Notes under the pieces: model-generated
What the model was told of the DNA's origin: nothing
What the model saw: only the letters and a program-made list of their open reading frames with translations
Database searches by the model: none
Origin: Phoenix dactylifera
Taxonomy: Eukaryota > Streptophyta > Magnoliopsida > Arecales > Arecaceae
Direction of reading: 5' to 3'
Length of the DNA: 64,000 nucleotides
Assembly (NCBI RefSeq): GCF_009389715.1
Contig: NC_052405.1
Location: 11,424,694-11,488,693, forward strand
Shown here: positions 1-14,000 of the stretch, one piece after another
Layout: each line of letters starts with the position of its first letter
Position numbering within the stretch: the first letter of the stretch is position 1
Translations under genes and position numbers: made by a program

Positions 1-371
1 AAATTTTCTGACATAGATGTGATGTATTTTAGCCCGTTGGCCTTGCTTAATAAGTGCTTAACTGGTTTTGTGATGAAATTCTCTCTCCCTATTGTCATAG
101 GGGAATCGGCAATTAAGTTGATCTTGATCTACAATGGCCCTTTTAGGTATCTACATCTCATGCAGACTTTCAAATGAAGGATATTTTTCAGAAATTTCCA
201 TAAATTGTTGTGTTAGTTTGATTCTCTGCTAGGGTTAAGGAATGAAAAGGAAAGATTTTAAATCTTCAATAACTTGCCATATTTTCAAATGGCTATTTGA
301 GTTTTCAGAATAGTGCATAGATTTTTCATGTTGTGGTTATAAAGCAAGATTAGGAGAAGGTTCTAAGGTTC

Positions 372-755
372 TTCTAGTCGGGCAATATGGGGCACACCAT
401 ACCGTATTGGTTCAGTACTGGTACTCGGTACAGATGACGTACCGATACTCGGTATGCCGAAAAGGCTCTGTACCATACTGTACTGATACAGTGCTAGTGT
501 GGCACTAGTACGAGGTCTAGTATCGAGACGACGAACTTTGTTAGAAAGTATCAAAATTGAACCTAAAGTTTTAAGTAAGGTACTGGTGCTATCATGTATT
601 GACTACTGACACACGGTACATCAGCCCTCATTTTTTCTGTGCTGTCACTGAGTGGCATGCTTCATGTCACTATGGTATTATACCATACTAGTCCAACATA
701 CTGTACCAATAAGATAGCTGTATGGGTACCGGTGCCACTATTTCAACCTTGGGTT
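372..755. repeat. GGTAC-rich dispersed repeat, copy 1
   Basis: This AT/GC-mixed block is full of GGTAC, GTACC and TACTGG words. It aligns by eye with 17760-17945 along about 160 bp, including a shared core around 'gtactgatac' and 'ctagtgtggca'. Its right end (taccggtgcc...aaccttgg) resembles the right end of the block at 62128-62350. The ends carry CAAGG/CCTTG words that could be short terminal inverted repeats. It is probably a non-autonomous DNA element. It lies upstream of the first visible exon of the TBC gene, most likely in an intron. Confidence 0.5.
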
Positions 756-1033
756 TGGTTTTTCATTAGTTAGAAGAACACCTTGTTTCTGTTCACTTCA
801 TTAACATTAAACCCAAACCAAACAATCATTAACTTATTCTTTATTAATACAGTTCAAGCTATGACTATCTCTGTTCTGGTCCATATGTAACTATCCATGT
901 GGTTTTAAGAGGTATCCGTACATACATTTTTTCCTGTGGAAAATGTTCCTTGCCAGTGCACTTATGTAGGAGTACCAAACTGCTTATGCATGAGTTCTTA
1001 AGAAGTTGTAATTTAAATATCAGCTGACGACAG

Positions 1034-4000
1034 GGATATGCATCACCTAATCCAGATAGTCGCGGGAGACTTTTGACGAGGAAACGACTTGAATATGTCG
1101 ATTGTGCTTCACAGTATTATGATATTCCTGAAACTGAACGTTCAGATGATGAGATCAATATGCTTCGCCAGGTTATTACTAGCATAATACATGATCACCT
1201 AAACTCATTCATTTTGCTGAGATTCAATTCTTATATCTGCATTAACTTTTTGCTCTTGCTGCTCAGATTGCTGTTGATTGCCCAAGGACTGTACCTGATG
1301 TCACCTTTTTCCAGCAAGAGCAAGTTCAGAAATCCTTGGAGCGCATTCTTTATACATGGTTAGACTTCTTTTATTCAATGGTTGCTTGAATCAAAAGGTG
1401 ATTTCCAGCTGTAGAATTTGACCCTCACTTTTGAGTATACAGAGTGGCGCATAAATATGAATTATATTGAATTAGTTTCTGGTGGAAGTGCATAATAAGA
1501 AGCACTTGTATCTACTTCAGTGAAATAAAATAAACTAAACCAAGAAACATTGTTCTTGTTCATTGACAACTCCCTCCCTTTGCAATTTGTTTCATTCAAA
1601 CATCTTAATCTCAGTACAATTTGAATGGAGGATGTTCATAGAGCTCATCTTCAAGTCATTTTTACAATCAGAGTTGAGGTTCTGGTTTATGGCAGCTATA
1701 CTCGCTGCTTCGAGCAGCATGCAAATGTGAATTACTGCTCAATGTTTCCAATTGTATTGCTCTACTCTTTGCCTTTTCGAGTCTCTAAAACTCTGTTTTA
1801 TGAGGTCAGAATGGCATATTCTTTCTGCTGCTTCTCCAGAATACAGCTTGGATTGACTTCCATCTCTAAATAAAGCTTTGCTTCTGTATTGACGAATGTT
1901 ATTGATCATCAGACCCACCTGTACCATTGATGTTGGGTTGCAATTTGTGCAAAGGGTGAAGATCCACAAATAGTTAATAGTCTATCTCTTAATTCCAGTT
2001 CAAGTACCCAGAATAGTCTGAACTGCATGTCTTCTTCTTCTCTTGAACCTTGTTACCTTAGAGGTTGTATCTTTCTTATTTTCTTACTGTCTACTTAAAT
2101 CAATGATTGGTGATTCATGTCAATTAACATTTTTTTGTTAACTCAAGCAAACGGTTTTCAACAATGGTATATGGCCATTGATTTAGGATGGACAATTTTC
2201 ACAGATCAAAAATCATGATTTTGCTCTAACCTGATGTTAGGTTTCAAGAAACTAATGTAGTTGATAGATTAGTGTGCCTCGATGCAATGGATTGGGGAGT
2301 GCAGTTAATTTTTACAAATCTAAAACTTCAAATGTTTTTGGAAGATCATGATGTCTCTGATCTTTCTGGAGGGATTTTGATGGCAAAGCTAGTTGATTTT
2401 GTAGGGAATGATGGTCTTGCTTTGCCATTTCACTCACTCCTCTTGTTTCAAAATACATTTTTTATGAGCTTTCGCCCTAAGTTCAGTTTTATTTTCTTCA
2501 TGAATGTTGCCTTCAAAAAATGTTTCCAGGGCCATTCGTCATCCAGCAAGTGGATATGTTCAAGGAATTAATGATCTTGTTACACCATTTCTTATGGTGT
2601 TCTTGTCAGAACATCTAGATGGTGGCATGGAGAGTTGGTCTGTTTCGGATCTCTCACCTCAGAAAATCTCTAATGTGGAAGCTGACTGCTATTGGTGTCT
2701 CTCCAAATTGCTTGATAGTATGCAAGACCATTACACATTTGCTCAACCAGGAATTCAGCGCCTTATTTTCAAACTGAAAGAGCTAGTTCACCGGATTGAT
2801 GGTACTTCCATTTTCATAAGATATCCGCTTCTTTGTCTTTTCTTTTCCAAAAAAATTTGTCCTATGCTTTTTCACAAGTTTGGAATCACTACTCGTATAT
2901 AGTTATTTGGCTTAGTGCCATGTTTCAACCTTTGCTGCAAGTTGTTCAGTGCAAGTATCTCAATATGTAGGAATTCCAAATAATGTGCACAGCATTCAAA
3001 CAAAGATCCAAATACTAGATATATTCTATTAATTTAAATTTAAAGGGTGCCTGAAACTTACATTTACCTGAGAAAAACTTTATACTATTCAAAATTTTAT
3101 TTTGCCTATACCAACTTCTTGACCAAGTCAGTCACCTGGTATTTTTGTATCCAGTGTTACTTGTTACTTCAGATAGTAACAATTTCTGAGTTCCACATAT
3201 AAACATAATTCCAATCATTGACCTTTGACTTAATTTTGGGCCTGTATAGAACGAGTTTCAAGGCACATGGAGGAGGAAGGGCTGGAGTTTCTTCAGTTTG
3301 CTTTTCGCTGGTTGAACTGTCTCCTTATACGTGAGGTAAGCTTTTCGCTGATTCTTAACTAATGTATGATTGGGATTCTAATTAGGAAAACTAATCTAAA
3401 GTATCATAATTCGAAAATTTGCAGATCCCATTCCACCTAGTTACACGTTTATGGGATACTTATCTTGCGGAAGGAGATGCACTGCCAGATTTTCTTGTGT
3501 ATATATGTGCTAGCCTTTTGTTGACGGTGAGTTTACTGGTCTTCACTTGATTTCTGTTCCAAGCCTTGAAAACTGCCTGCCTGAAATAAACTTATTAATC
3601 ATATACCTGGAAATTTAGAACTCCAACAACTTGTAATTGCTATTTTCGTATCTCTTTTTTTTTAAAAAAAAATGCAGTATCCTTAATTTGTAATTTGATC
3701 AATATTGACAGTAGACTCAATAGATGGGATAAGGCTTGTTGGTAATGTTTATAGTTATCAATGATAAATCTCCGGTTCTTAGTTTTTGTACTTTAGGAGG
3801 ATTCCTGATTCCTGCCTTATTACTTGGAACACATTTTTGCCTATTGATCTAATCATATATTTGACCTTGGAAAATGTTATCATAAGCTTTGTATTTCTAG
3901 CCTCCATGGTAATATGGTTTCAAAACATAGATGATTTCAATATTGATGATTGCAAAGTTGACATTCCAATTTTAGGGTGAACATACGATGAAGGTTGAAC

Positions 4001-7000
4001 TTATGTCTCCAAACTGAACACAGTCTAAGAACTGAACATGACCATGTAGAATTGCAAACAAACATTTGATGTGAATCCCTTAGGATTATTGCTATTCTTG
4101 ATAGTTGGCTCTTCATTAACAATGGCACTGCAACACAATTTCATGCCCGATTTTTCACTTTCAAAATAGCCACCCAGAAACCAGTTACCTCAACAAATTG
4201 CAGTGCTTTTTTCCTGCTTTATGCATTTGTTCCCTGTTTCTTGATCAATGACTATCCAAAATTTTAATTTCTAATAGATGAAGCATAAAATTCATTTGTT
4301 TCTAGAGAATCTTCAACTCATTACTTGCTCCATTTCCTAGGGTTCCATGAAGCAGCAATAGTAATGCCCTCCTATTATCCCCTAACGATACAGGCATTGA
4401 TATTGTGGCATCAAACTGCAGAAGGTATTGATGGAAAATGGAAAAACTTGGTCAAGTCAAGAAACTCTATCAACTGGATCATGTTGAAGATCTCTTTCAG
4501 ACAAGTAGATTAAGCTATTGATGCTACAACTCCATGAATAACATTTCTTCTTGGGACATTTGCGATTGACATATAGAAAAACAGTGATCAAGGACAGTGA
4601 TAGATTCCTTAAAATTTCTAGAAACCTAATGCAACTTAACTGACTTGCGTTCTAGAGAATTGATATATGCCTTGTATTAGATATTATAGTCCAATAGCAA
4701 TGTTTGTCTAAAGCAAACAAAGTTCAAGGAAAGTGATGGTTAAGGGTGGCAACTGATCCAAGTCTGATTGGTTTTAGGGGTGGCAATTGGTTGGGTTTAA
4801 TCATATTCGGGTCATGTTGAGGCATAGGTATTAGGAAAAGCCCATCAACTCGATTCCGATTGATTTATTAAATAGGTCAAAAAAAAAAAAAACCACCGCA
4901 GTTATTAAAGAGGTAACACAATCAACACATGTAACCCATTTAATAAATAAGTTGAGTCAGGATTGATCTAGGATGACCTCTTAACATGATCTGACACATG
5001 TATTAATCCATGAAAGAAAATATTTAAAGTGGGTCTTAAATGCATCTGCTTGTAACCTTGCTGACCTTATGCAGTTATAAAAGAAATCAAATTGGGTTAG
5101 ACATGTCAAGATTCTTAACCTAAACCTAATTAGTTGAGTCGATGCATTTACAACAAGAATCTGTTTATGCTAAACCGGGACCAGCTTATCTCAGGTTGGT
5201 GGTGTGGTGGGTTTGCAGGTTGCCCATCCAACTCTCTAGCGATATCATCTCAATTATAGTTTGCAGGTTGCCCTACTCCAACGGAACAAAGAAGTAGCTT
5301 TTTCGACCTAATACTATATATGGTCTGGTACCGGTTGAGATTTTTAGCAACATGATGCCATTAATTAGTGTTAATGACCGTAGCCCATTTGGTAATGTGC
5401 ATATGGAGCTCATTCCTGGTACATCATGACCAACTTATTATCGTATTAACATGCATTAAGTGGCAATATGTATATATGGCCAAATTCTAACTATCAATAA
5501 CATATTTTAGCAATACCTTGTCCATTGAATTAATTCAAAATCAAATAAGTGAGTATAAACTCAATTGTATATGGGAGCATTCAGTTAAAGTCAATCATAT
5601 ATCGAAGCATCAGATGGCTCCTTGTTAATTAGGCTCACATGTCCCAAGCCTTGGGTGTAATATTTTCCGTAAAAATGCATACATCCTGATCAGTAAAATC
5701 TGGATAAAAGTGCTTGTAGCATTTTCAGAAATATCAAGCTAAACCATGAAAATAGTTGTCTTTTGCTAAAATCTTGTAGCAACCCATGTTTGAAGCTCTT
5801 CACTGATTATGAAAATCCACATTTAGCTCCTTAAATTTAGGCGATCCAATAAAGCCACCACAAATATCTTTTGGATCTGGGGCAATGGAACCTGCCTACT
5901 ACGATAGAGAATTTTGGAATCTTATTGAATATGTTTTCTAGGCTTTTAGCCAAGAAACTACAACATATTGAATTCAAGAGAGAAAAAGACTCTCATTGTC
6001 TTTAATTAGAGATCCACTAATTTCTCTATATGTTTCTCTTGAGTAGTGTTTTGGACCTGGTGACCTAGATCAAACTGCTGGAGTAGCCGAGTCATGGTTT
6101 CCTAGTTCAACCTATGATCAATCGTGACTCAACTGGCCAATTATTCCCCCTCCTTTTTGATCTTACCATTTTCACTCTTGAAAATTTGAAGGCTTGAAGC
6201 TACCACACCTCCTCCCTCCCTCCTCCCCCTTCTCTCTCTGAACAAGGGCCTGGATCTAATCAAGGATGAGATAAAAAAAGTATGCAGTCTGGTTAAGGAT
6301 GAGAAGAAAAGGAAGAAGAATAGGTTCTCCCCAGTTGTCATTAAATTGGTTATCTTCCAAACTCCAACAGGACTGGGCTCTAGCCAACAAAATATGGCAA
6401 CACGCTCCCCTCCCCCTTTCCCACTCTAATGAGGCCTAGACCTTTCATTCAGTAGCCAACTATCATCTCAATGTCATAGACAAGTAAACCAGAAACCCTT
6501 CCCCACAACCTCCCCATCCATCCTCATCCTAGTATGGACCTCCTGCTTATCGCCCCTCCTCCAAGCATCTGATGGTAATGCTTGAGCCATTGGATGCTAA
6601 AAAGTCGAAGAACAATAGAGCCCAGGGTTTAGCTTTTGAAAAGAGCAAATTTTGGGATTGTGCCGATCTTATCACAACAGTGACATGAGGGTCATTCAGG
6701 CTGCTGGCCCATCTGTTTTGAACAGCTGAACTGCTTGGGTCAGCAATTCAAAAGGGTTTTTAGGCATATAGTGGGTGTTGGTTTGGGTGGGTAAACCTGT
6801 TTTACCCCAACAAGTCTCGGAACATTGCTTTTGAATCTGCTTGGAATATCACATGCCATGATAAAAACATTCATTTCCACACATCATACCCCTTTCTTTC
6901 ATCATCTTCTTTTACTTTCAAGGCATCTCTTTCTTCCTTTGAAGAGGTGGCCCGAGGCATGAGAGATATGTGGCAACCGGCAGCTCGTGTCAGCCTGTAT

Positions 7001-8682
7001 TGGCCTCTTAACACATCACAACATATAATATCCTAGGATCAGATGGAGGCCAATCTGTCATGTCAACTTAGTGGCAGTCCGAGTAGGTTCAGATTTGATA
7101 GATTTGATTCAGATATGCTTCACGTTGAGGTGAAAAATCCAGTCATGTTATTGTTTTAAGCCAATTAACCAGCTGGCAGACAAGTCCAGGACCTTCTTTC
7201 TTGATATTTAAGGAGATTAACATGGGACATTGGTGTTAAACCCTGAGCACCAGCAAGTGAATGATTCGAACATCCAAATCCTTTTATTCACTAGTATTTT
7301 GTGTTAGAATGCTGAAAACAGAACATTCATTTTGAGATGCCCATTGAAAATGTAGAAGATATCAGATAAGATTTCTTTGTCGGTATTGCATGCTCAGATC
7401 TGGTTTTGGGCTGGGTTACAGGTTTTTGGAAATTTAATGAGGGTTGTTTTCTATTTGCTTGCTGGCAGTTCTGACTGGACAATCAAAGCAAATGTCTAGA
7501 ACACTATTATAGAGGAACAATTTAGATTATGGGGTTATGATCCAGAAACTTCTATACTGTGTGGTTGGAGAAAAAATTTGTGAGTATTGCAACCAAGATA
7601 AGAGCTTTAAGGTTGTAAATTTGTCTAGGATTAATCTCTCAAACTCATAATCAGAAATGTGAAAAGAATTTGCAAAAATGAGATTACAATGATCAGAGAT
7701 TTCCTGACAGGTGATGTTAATGCCAGCAAAACCTGCCTTTTTGGAAAGTTAATAATATTTACCTGTCTCTACCAATTTTTGTCGGTGTTAATGATGAAGA
7801 GTTCTCCTTTCTTCCTCATCTTATAGCTAGATTGCAATCACATATATGGTTCATACCTAGCTATGATTTCATAAATTCTTTGAAAGATTGATAGGCTTAC
7901 TCCAAGGGAGAAATAATAGTATTTCTATCTTAAAATCCCCAATCAGGCACCCTTGAAGCACTGGGGTCTTGTAACATGCAATATCTATTCTTCATTCTCT
8001 ACATATTATCTTAGGACATGTTTGGATATTCCTACAGGATTAGGCATTCTGTAGGAATTGGGCTTGTTGGCTCATCTAAGAGCTTGTCCAAACCCAGGTC
8101 TTAGCCTTTGGGCTACATGAAGGGGAAACAAAAAACCATGGAGGTCTTTATTTTCTTCTCACAGGATTTGGGCTGGGTGGTGTTCGGTTGATACAGGGCT
8201 ATGCTTAATGGACGGCCCAATCCACAAATTCTATAGAATTTTTAGCCCAGTTTTGTAGGAATATCCAAGCAGGCCTTTAGAGTCTTATTTTGTTGGTAAA
8301 GAAGCATATTGCCGTTCAATTAGTTCTCGTATTGAATATTTTGGTTTATCATACGTAACTAATCCAGAGGCTTCATTTGCTTCTGATGTTAGCTTAACCT
8401 ATAAATGAGTATCACACATGCAAGTACTATCTGACATCTGTGCTCAGCTGCTTGCGTTAACAATTATATATTTCCTGTATCCACCAAGAAATTTTTCAAT
8501 GTGCTATCATCCTGTTACAGTGGTCAGATGAGCTCCTAAAGCTTGATTTCCAGGAGATGGTCATGTTCCTCCAACATCTTCCAACGCAGAATTGGACCCA
8601 CCATGAGCTGGAAATGGTTCTATCAAGAGCATACATGTGGCACGTGATGTTCAACAACTCTCCTAGACACCTTGCAAGCTAG
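1034..8682 (+). CDS. TBC-domain Rab GTPase-activating protein, Gyp1/TBC1D22 type (5' end outside window)
   Basis: Six exons are visible: 1034-1171, 1267-1358, 2530-2801, 3250-3335, 3425-3526 and 8521-8682 (stop TAG). They join in frame at GT-AG introns and give the last 283 residues. The TBC domain is clear. The arginine-finger motif IxxDxxR is IAVDCPR at visible residues 47-53, and the glutamine finger is in SGYVQG at residues 84-89. It is followed by ISNVEADCYWCLSKLLD, LLIREIPFHLVTRLWDTYLAEGD and the family C-terminus ending in MFNNSPRHLAS. Such proteins speed GTP hydrolysis by Rab/Ypt GTPases in Golgi and endomembrane traffic; the particular Rab cannot be told here. The upstream exon encoding the start of the domain is not in the window. 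The last intron is 4994 bp and holds two MITE-like repeats. The 3' UTR probably runs to about 8.9 kb. Confidence 0.93.
4743..5231. mobile_element. hAT-like MITE in TBC intron
   Basis: The block opens with 'agggtggcaactgatcc' and closes with 'aggttgcccatcc'. Read from the other strand, the closing end begins GGATGGGCAACCT, so the ends form imperfect terminal inverted repeats. The inside is AT-rich with words such as 'gggtttaat' and 'gggtcatg' that are typical of non-autonomous hAT elements in plants. There is no coding capacity. Target-site duplications were not resolved by eye. Confidence 0.4.
8014..8279. mobile_element. MITE with TTGGATATTCCTAC inverted ends
   Basis: The left end (cttaggacatgtttggatattcctaca) and the reverse complement of the right end (ctaaaggcctgcttggatattcctaca) match over about 27 bp with a few differences. 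The inside also has inverted elements (aggaattggg / cccagttttgtagg). At about 265 bp with no ORF this fits a MITE. It lies inside the last intron of the TBC gene, about 240 bp before the final exon. Confidence 0.6.
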
Positions 8683-8899
8683 GCAAGCTAATTTTAGTTC
8701 CCTAGTTTATTTTTCTTTTATCCATTCTTTTCTCTGCAGTTAAATCATTTTCCTTTATATTATTTTCCAACAGCGGAGGAAGGTTGAGTTGTCATTTGTA
8801 ATCTTATACATGTATTTGCTATGTGACAGAATCTGTAAATGTCAGCATATGAATTTCCAACATTATTTTGTAGTACTTTTAATGAATTTCAGGGGGTTT

Positions 8900-10860
8900 T
8901 TGTAAGCAAGCAACTTTTCCTTTGTTTGGTAAACTATATTTGTTATCTGCTTGCTCATTTTAGCAGGTATATAGGTTTGAGCTAATCAAGGACTAGAAAA
9001 AGATTTAAGCCTGCTATTTAACCTGAATCTAAACTTTATTTAGGTGCATAACAAGACTAGTAAGCCTCTCTTTTGGAGATCAGCGAGGTGGAAATTTAGC
9101 AGACAGTTTCATTGTCATCTCCCAACATAGTGAAGACCCTGGCTTGGTATTCATTTCAGTGATCAGGAAGTAACAGTTGGAGATGGCTAAGAAAATGTGC
9201 TTGCTTATTGAGAAGCAGCTACTGCTAATGTTGTCTTTTGGTGCTCATATAGGGTGTGGCTGAGGGATTTGATATTTGTAACCTATAAATGAGGTAGGAT
9301 TGCAGTCGCTTAAAATTTTGGCAGATAGTCTGTGCCCTTTATGTTGAGGCGAATGATATTTTAGAATGACATTTCACTAAAAAAAAAAAGAAAAAAAAAT
9401 CTATGATCTGATATGTGAGAGGGATATTTGTATTAGATTACTTTTAAATGCAGTTTACTATGCTTTACGGAAATGAACTGAGCTGTATTTGTAGTTTTTA
9501 GATGTATTATGCAATGCTACGTGGTATGTACACATAAAAAGGTAAGTCATGGATCTGCAACAGGATGCCAAGTTTCTCAGTATAATGCACTCAACATGCA
9601 AAAGCTCATTGTCACTTGGGACTGGAAGTAGGTTCGATGCTGATTTGCTGACTAATCCACAGGGCCAATAAAAGGCATATAGTTTTGATTTAAACCAAGA
9701 GACAACCGAGTTGAGATTTGATGTTTAATTCAGGTCAAATCTGGATAAGCAAATACTAAAAACTTCAGGCCTAGTTTTCGGAAGTAGGATAAGCAACTGG
9801 GGACAACTTGGTATCTTCCATGGGTACAACCAGTTCCCAAATAAAGTGCATTAAGCAAGGATAATTCAAAAAATGAAGTGGCAATAACTGTGTTTATCCC
9901 CATAATATCATTATCAAGTATAGCATGCATATGCTGGTCATTATTTCAAAGAAAAGGCAATTCTTGCTTTCTTTTGGACTGATGAAAGGATTTTTGGGTA
10001 TTCTTAATAACCAAGTGGGAATAAAATGTGGGAATGGTAGAATTTGGGGACCCTAGAGAAATGTTTGTTCCTATTTTGAAGGTTCTCCTTTACACACCAA
10101 CCCCCCTCCCCCTCCCACAACAAACCAACATAACACCATTATCAAGGATAATCAATGGTGAAAATCTTAGGGCATCAGAAGCCATAGATACCTGTGAAAA
10201 TAAAACATTTTCAGTTTTTGATTAGATCTAATCAAATAAATTATTTCTGCACTCCATTACAAATTGAGAAATTTTCCTCCTAGGAGCTGATTTGCTAACC
10301 CACAGATCTGGAATGCATAATAGAACTCTAAGGCACCTACTATTTATCAGTAATCATCCTACTTGTACATTGTTTGGTGCTATCAATGTGGTTGCACTTC
10401 AAAAATCTGCATCAAAGTAAACAAGAGACATGGGAAAAGGTATGATTACTTCCTATACGATAGGATTATGTAAAGCACGAACCAACAAAATTGTCAAAGG
10501 AAAAGTCAATTCCTGTCTCCAAGTTCTCTAGGGATCAACGTCCCCAGTCCATGGGCAGTGGTCCTCAATATGGCACTTTCTCGAGTTTCCAAACCATGGA
10601 TAAGAACAACCAGTCTGAACTGCATTAAGATGACTACAGAAATAATGTCTATTCACTAAGAAATGATTGGACTTAATTAACTCAACACAAGAGAAACAAG
10701 CAACCGAAATAGATTTAGTTATTTAATGAGAAAGTTCTAAGTGAATCAGTCAAGCCATCGTCATGAATAACTTCAGGGATTTTTGAATCAGAAATGTACA
10801 TGCTACTGCTTTTAACTCCATGCTACAAAGATGAACAATATCTGTTGCCTGATGATTGCA
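8900..10860. other. Intergenic stretch between convergent TBC and PPR genes
   Basis: No gene is supported here. It holds the likely end of the TBC 3' UTR, an A-rich run near 9380-9400, and AT-rich unique-looking DNA. The short ORFs present have no family likeness and ordinary intergenic composition. Confidence 0.5.
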
Positions 10861-11081
10861 GAGTTATACTCCTTTGATGGAATTGAGAAACTCACGAGAA
10901 GTTGCAGATGTGGCCCAAGCTCCAGATATATCCATCTCATGCTTTGAGCTTAGCGGGCACCTCAAGATAGCCACACCCATGCCATTGACATAACTTCTGA
11001 TGTGCCCCTCAAATGGTGAACCAAGTTTATGTCCTTGCAAGAGGACTGTATCAGCTTTCATGGGCAATGATCTCATGTAAT

Positions 11082-14000
11082 TCAAACAAGTTCGAGTGAC
11101 CTCCTTTTTGGCTGCAGAAGGGAAATAGAAAAATGCTAATGCATCACATAAGTGAAAAATCTAACTACAGAGGTATATTGTTAACAATATCATCTTCAAT
11201 CTATTTTTGTTTAACAAACTAGAACTAATTCAAGCACTTCACCTATGTTCAACAGTACCTTCTTGAGCCCTATCTCCTTATCTTATGCTAAACATTCTTG
11301 AAATAAGCTAATAATAAGAGGGTCATATCTCTGTTATAAGCCATTATTGATGGCTTAGAACGGCCACTACAATAACAGCATTACAATATGTAAGAAGAAA
11401 TTATCAAATCCATTTAAAAGTGTTATAAGACCGTTTAGTGGTTCTAGTCTGCGACTTTCATCTATAAGTAACATAATTATAGGCGAATCTTGTCACGTAT
11501 TCACATATATAGCTCTATATTGCAGTGTAAGACTAAACACATAACAACCGCGATACTGATTAGGGCATTACATAATAGTATAGTACACTCAAATGTCGGG
11601 CTTGATTCGAGGGAAAGTATAGGTATTTCATTTTTGCATTTTCTTTTAAAACATTGAGACCGACAATTTGATATCAAAAGCATCCAACTCAAAATTCTAG
11701 ATGCCATCTTAGTTCAAGGATATGCATAAAAAAAAAAGTTATTTTATGATGGGATCTTAGTAGACTAGGCAAAGCAAGGAGAAATCAATTTGCCTTTCTG
11801 CATGGCATGACAAGCAATTGTCTTGTGAATCTGAGTTACCATAACATCAAAATTTTTGTGACTCACTATCAATGTAGTTCTACCCTCCAAATTTTTCGTC
11901 TGAGCTAGCATTTTAGTGTAATAGTTGTACCATTTCATTCAGCATCAAGCATGGTAGCATGGTGCGCTGCTGTGTAATTCTATAGCATACATATTATAAA
12001 TTGCTTGCTAGCATCCAACCTCTTTATTTGGATGTTGTACTGGACATTTGTTGCAATAAAAATTGCAAAATTGCAGTAATCTTAGGATGGCTCGGAAGAA
12101 TATAGAGACTGCATCACATAGAAATCCTTTTGCATAGAAAATTTCTCCCAATATATGAACTTTGTCACTCCTTTGTTTTCCACTTTTAGTATGAGTTCAA
12201 GTGTCATTAGGATCCCTGTTGTTTAGGCATTAATTTTTTGCACGAGAGTAGCGTCCAAGAGTCATATTGGCATAGGTTGGGCTAAGAAAAAGTTGCTATC
12301 CCGACACTATATAAAAGCAACTATATTTCCCAACATTTTAATTTCCATTATAACCTTAGAACACTGCAACTAAACTATTATATAAAAAAGGGATTCTAAG
12401 ATTGCTAAAGTATCAGAAAGAAGCTGAAGGAGAAACTCTTGTAGGGATATTAGTCCATGATTGTAGGTTCCATAAGTCTCATATCCTCCAGGTTCAAATA
12501 ATTAGTGATGCCGGGCATAGTATAACTTAAACTAATCTAGACTAAAAGCAAAATTTAAATAATTTAATAAGGAATGATCAGAGGTAATCCCTTTTATTTT
12601 TTTTAAATATATCAAATAACTAAATTTTTCTTTATACACGTTAAGCAAGCGCATTATAACTAGTCGTTATAAATATGTCTTATTATACTTGCAGTTTCTC
12701 TTCGGTTACATGGGAACATGAATTTTGAAATTTTGGGTTAACTTTTTTCATATTCTATCATTGATTTTTTTTGTCTTTCTTTCTTTTCTTTTTGAGGGGA
12801 GGAGGTTGTAAATTTTGAATGGTTTTGACTTGTAATGGATCGGGAATATTTTTCCAAAAATGAAATATCAAGAATATTTTATGTAAAAAGATCTTAAGGT
12901 GATTACTTTTAAAAAATTGCTTGTCTACTATCTCACTAACAAAGAGGTGAGATGCCGACAATTAATTGCTGTTGCAATTAACTCCTTAGCTGAAGCAGTG
13001 ATAAGCTGAATTCTGTTCAATTGATTCTTGAAAAATACTTTGTATTAACAAACTCAATTTTGAGAAAAAAACCAAGACATTTCAAAGTCAAAATGTCCTA
13101 CTAGTAACTTGGAATCTTACCTGTGCAACATCCCCTATTCTCAAATTCATTGACTAAACTAGTTCATGCTAAAATTAGCAAAACAAGGTTTACTGTTTGA
13201 GGTTCAGATCAACAGCCATCCTAACCAAACTTGATGAATATATCTAAATAATTGTGCAATGAGTAAGCTAAGTTAAAAGCTACTAAAATGAGAAATGATA
13301 AAATCATTGCAATTTTAGAGTCAAAAACATCATTCTCTTTTCATTTTCAAAAGAAACATATCTATACTTAAGCTTTTAATAAAAAAGTTATCATGGACCG
13401 GAATGTATGGAGATGAAAAGACTTTTCTCTTCTTTTTTTTTTTTGAGATGAGATGAAATATGTTCTGCAGTTTAGCAGACTAAAAGAAAATCCCAAAGGA
13501 GAAACAGCTGGTTTTCAGGTTGACATTTTTTTTCCTCTTTTTTGTTTTTATTTTTAAGAGATATCTTCAATAACTTGTCTGTCATAGCTACCTCTACTCA
13601 AAATGTTCTTCCAATAGATATAAAAGCTCATTTTCAGTTTCAGAATGTAGAACAATACTCAAATAACAGAGTTTTCACCCATATCATAAGTTTTCCCTTA
13701 CTGATGGTCTTAGAGGTTTCTGTTCTCCATTTTTACATGTCAAATGCAGGATATTCCCATGCAATTATGTGTTGGTATGTTTTTATGTGTAAAATCTTCC
13801 TTTCACTGTCCTTGGGCAATCATATTGCTGTGAAATGACTCCTCAAATAGTGTCAACAACAGAAACAACATAGAGCTAAAACAATAAAAAAAGAGAGCAC
13901 AAGATACAGAATAAAAAGATTTGCAATTTGCCAAGCAGGATACTCACAAATTTTTTGTCAACTTCTTCAAGAAATTTCTCCGGGAAGTCCATATACTCCG

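Noticed and set aside
2272-2571. 99-codon plus-strand ORF in a TBC intron
   Set aside because: It overlaps the 2530 acceptor, breaks the TBC frame and matches no family I know.
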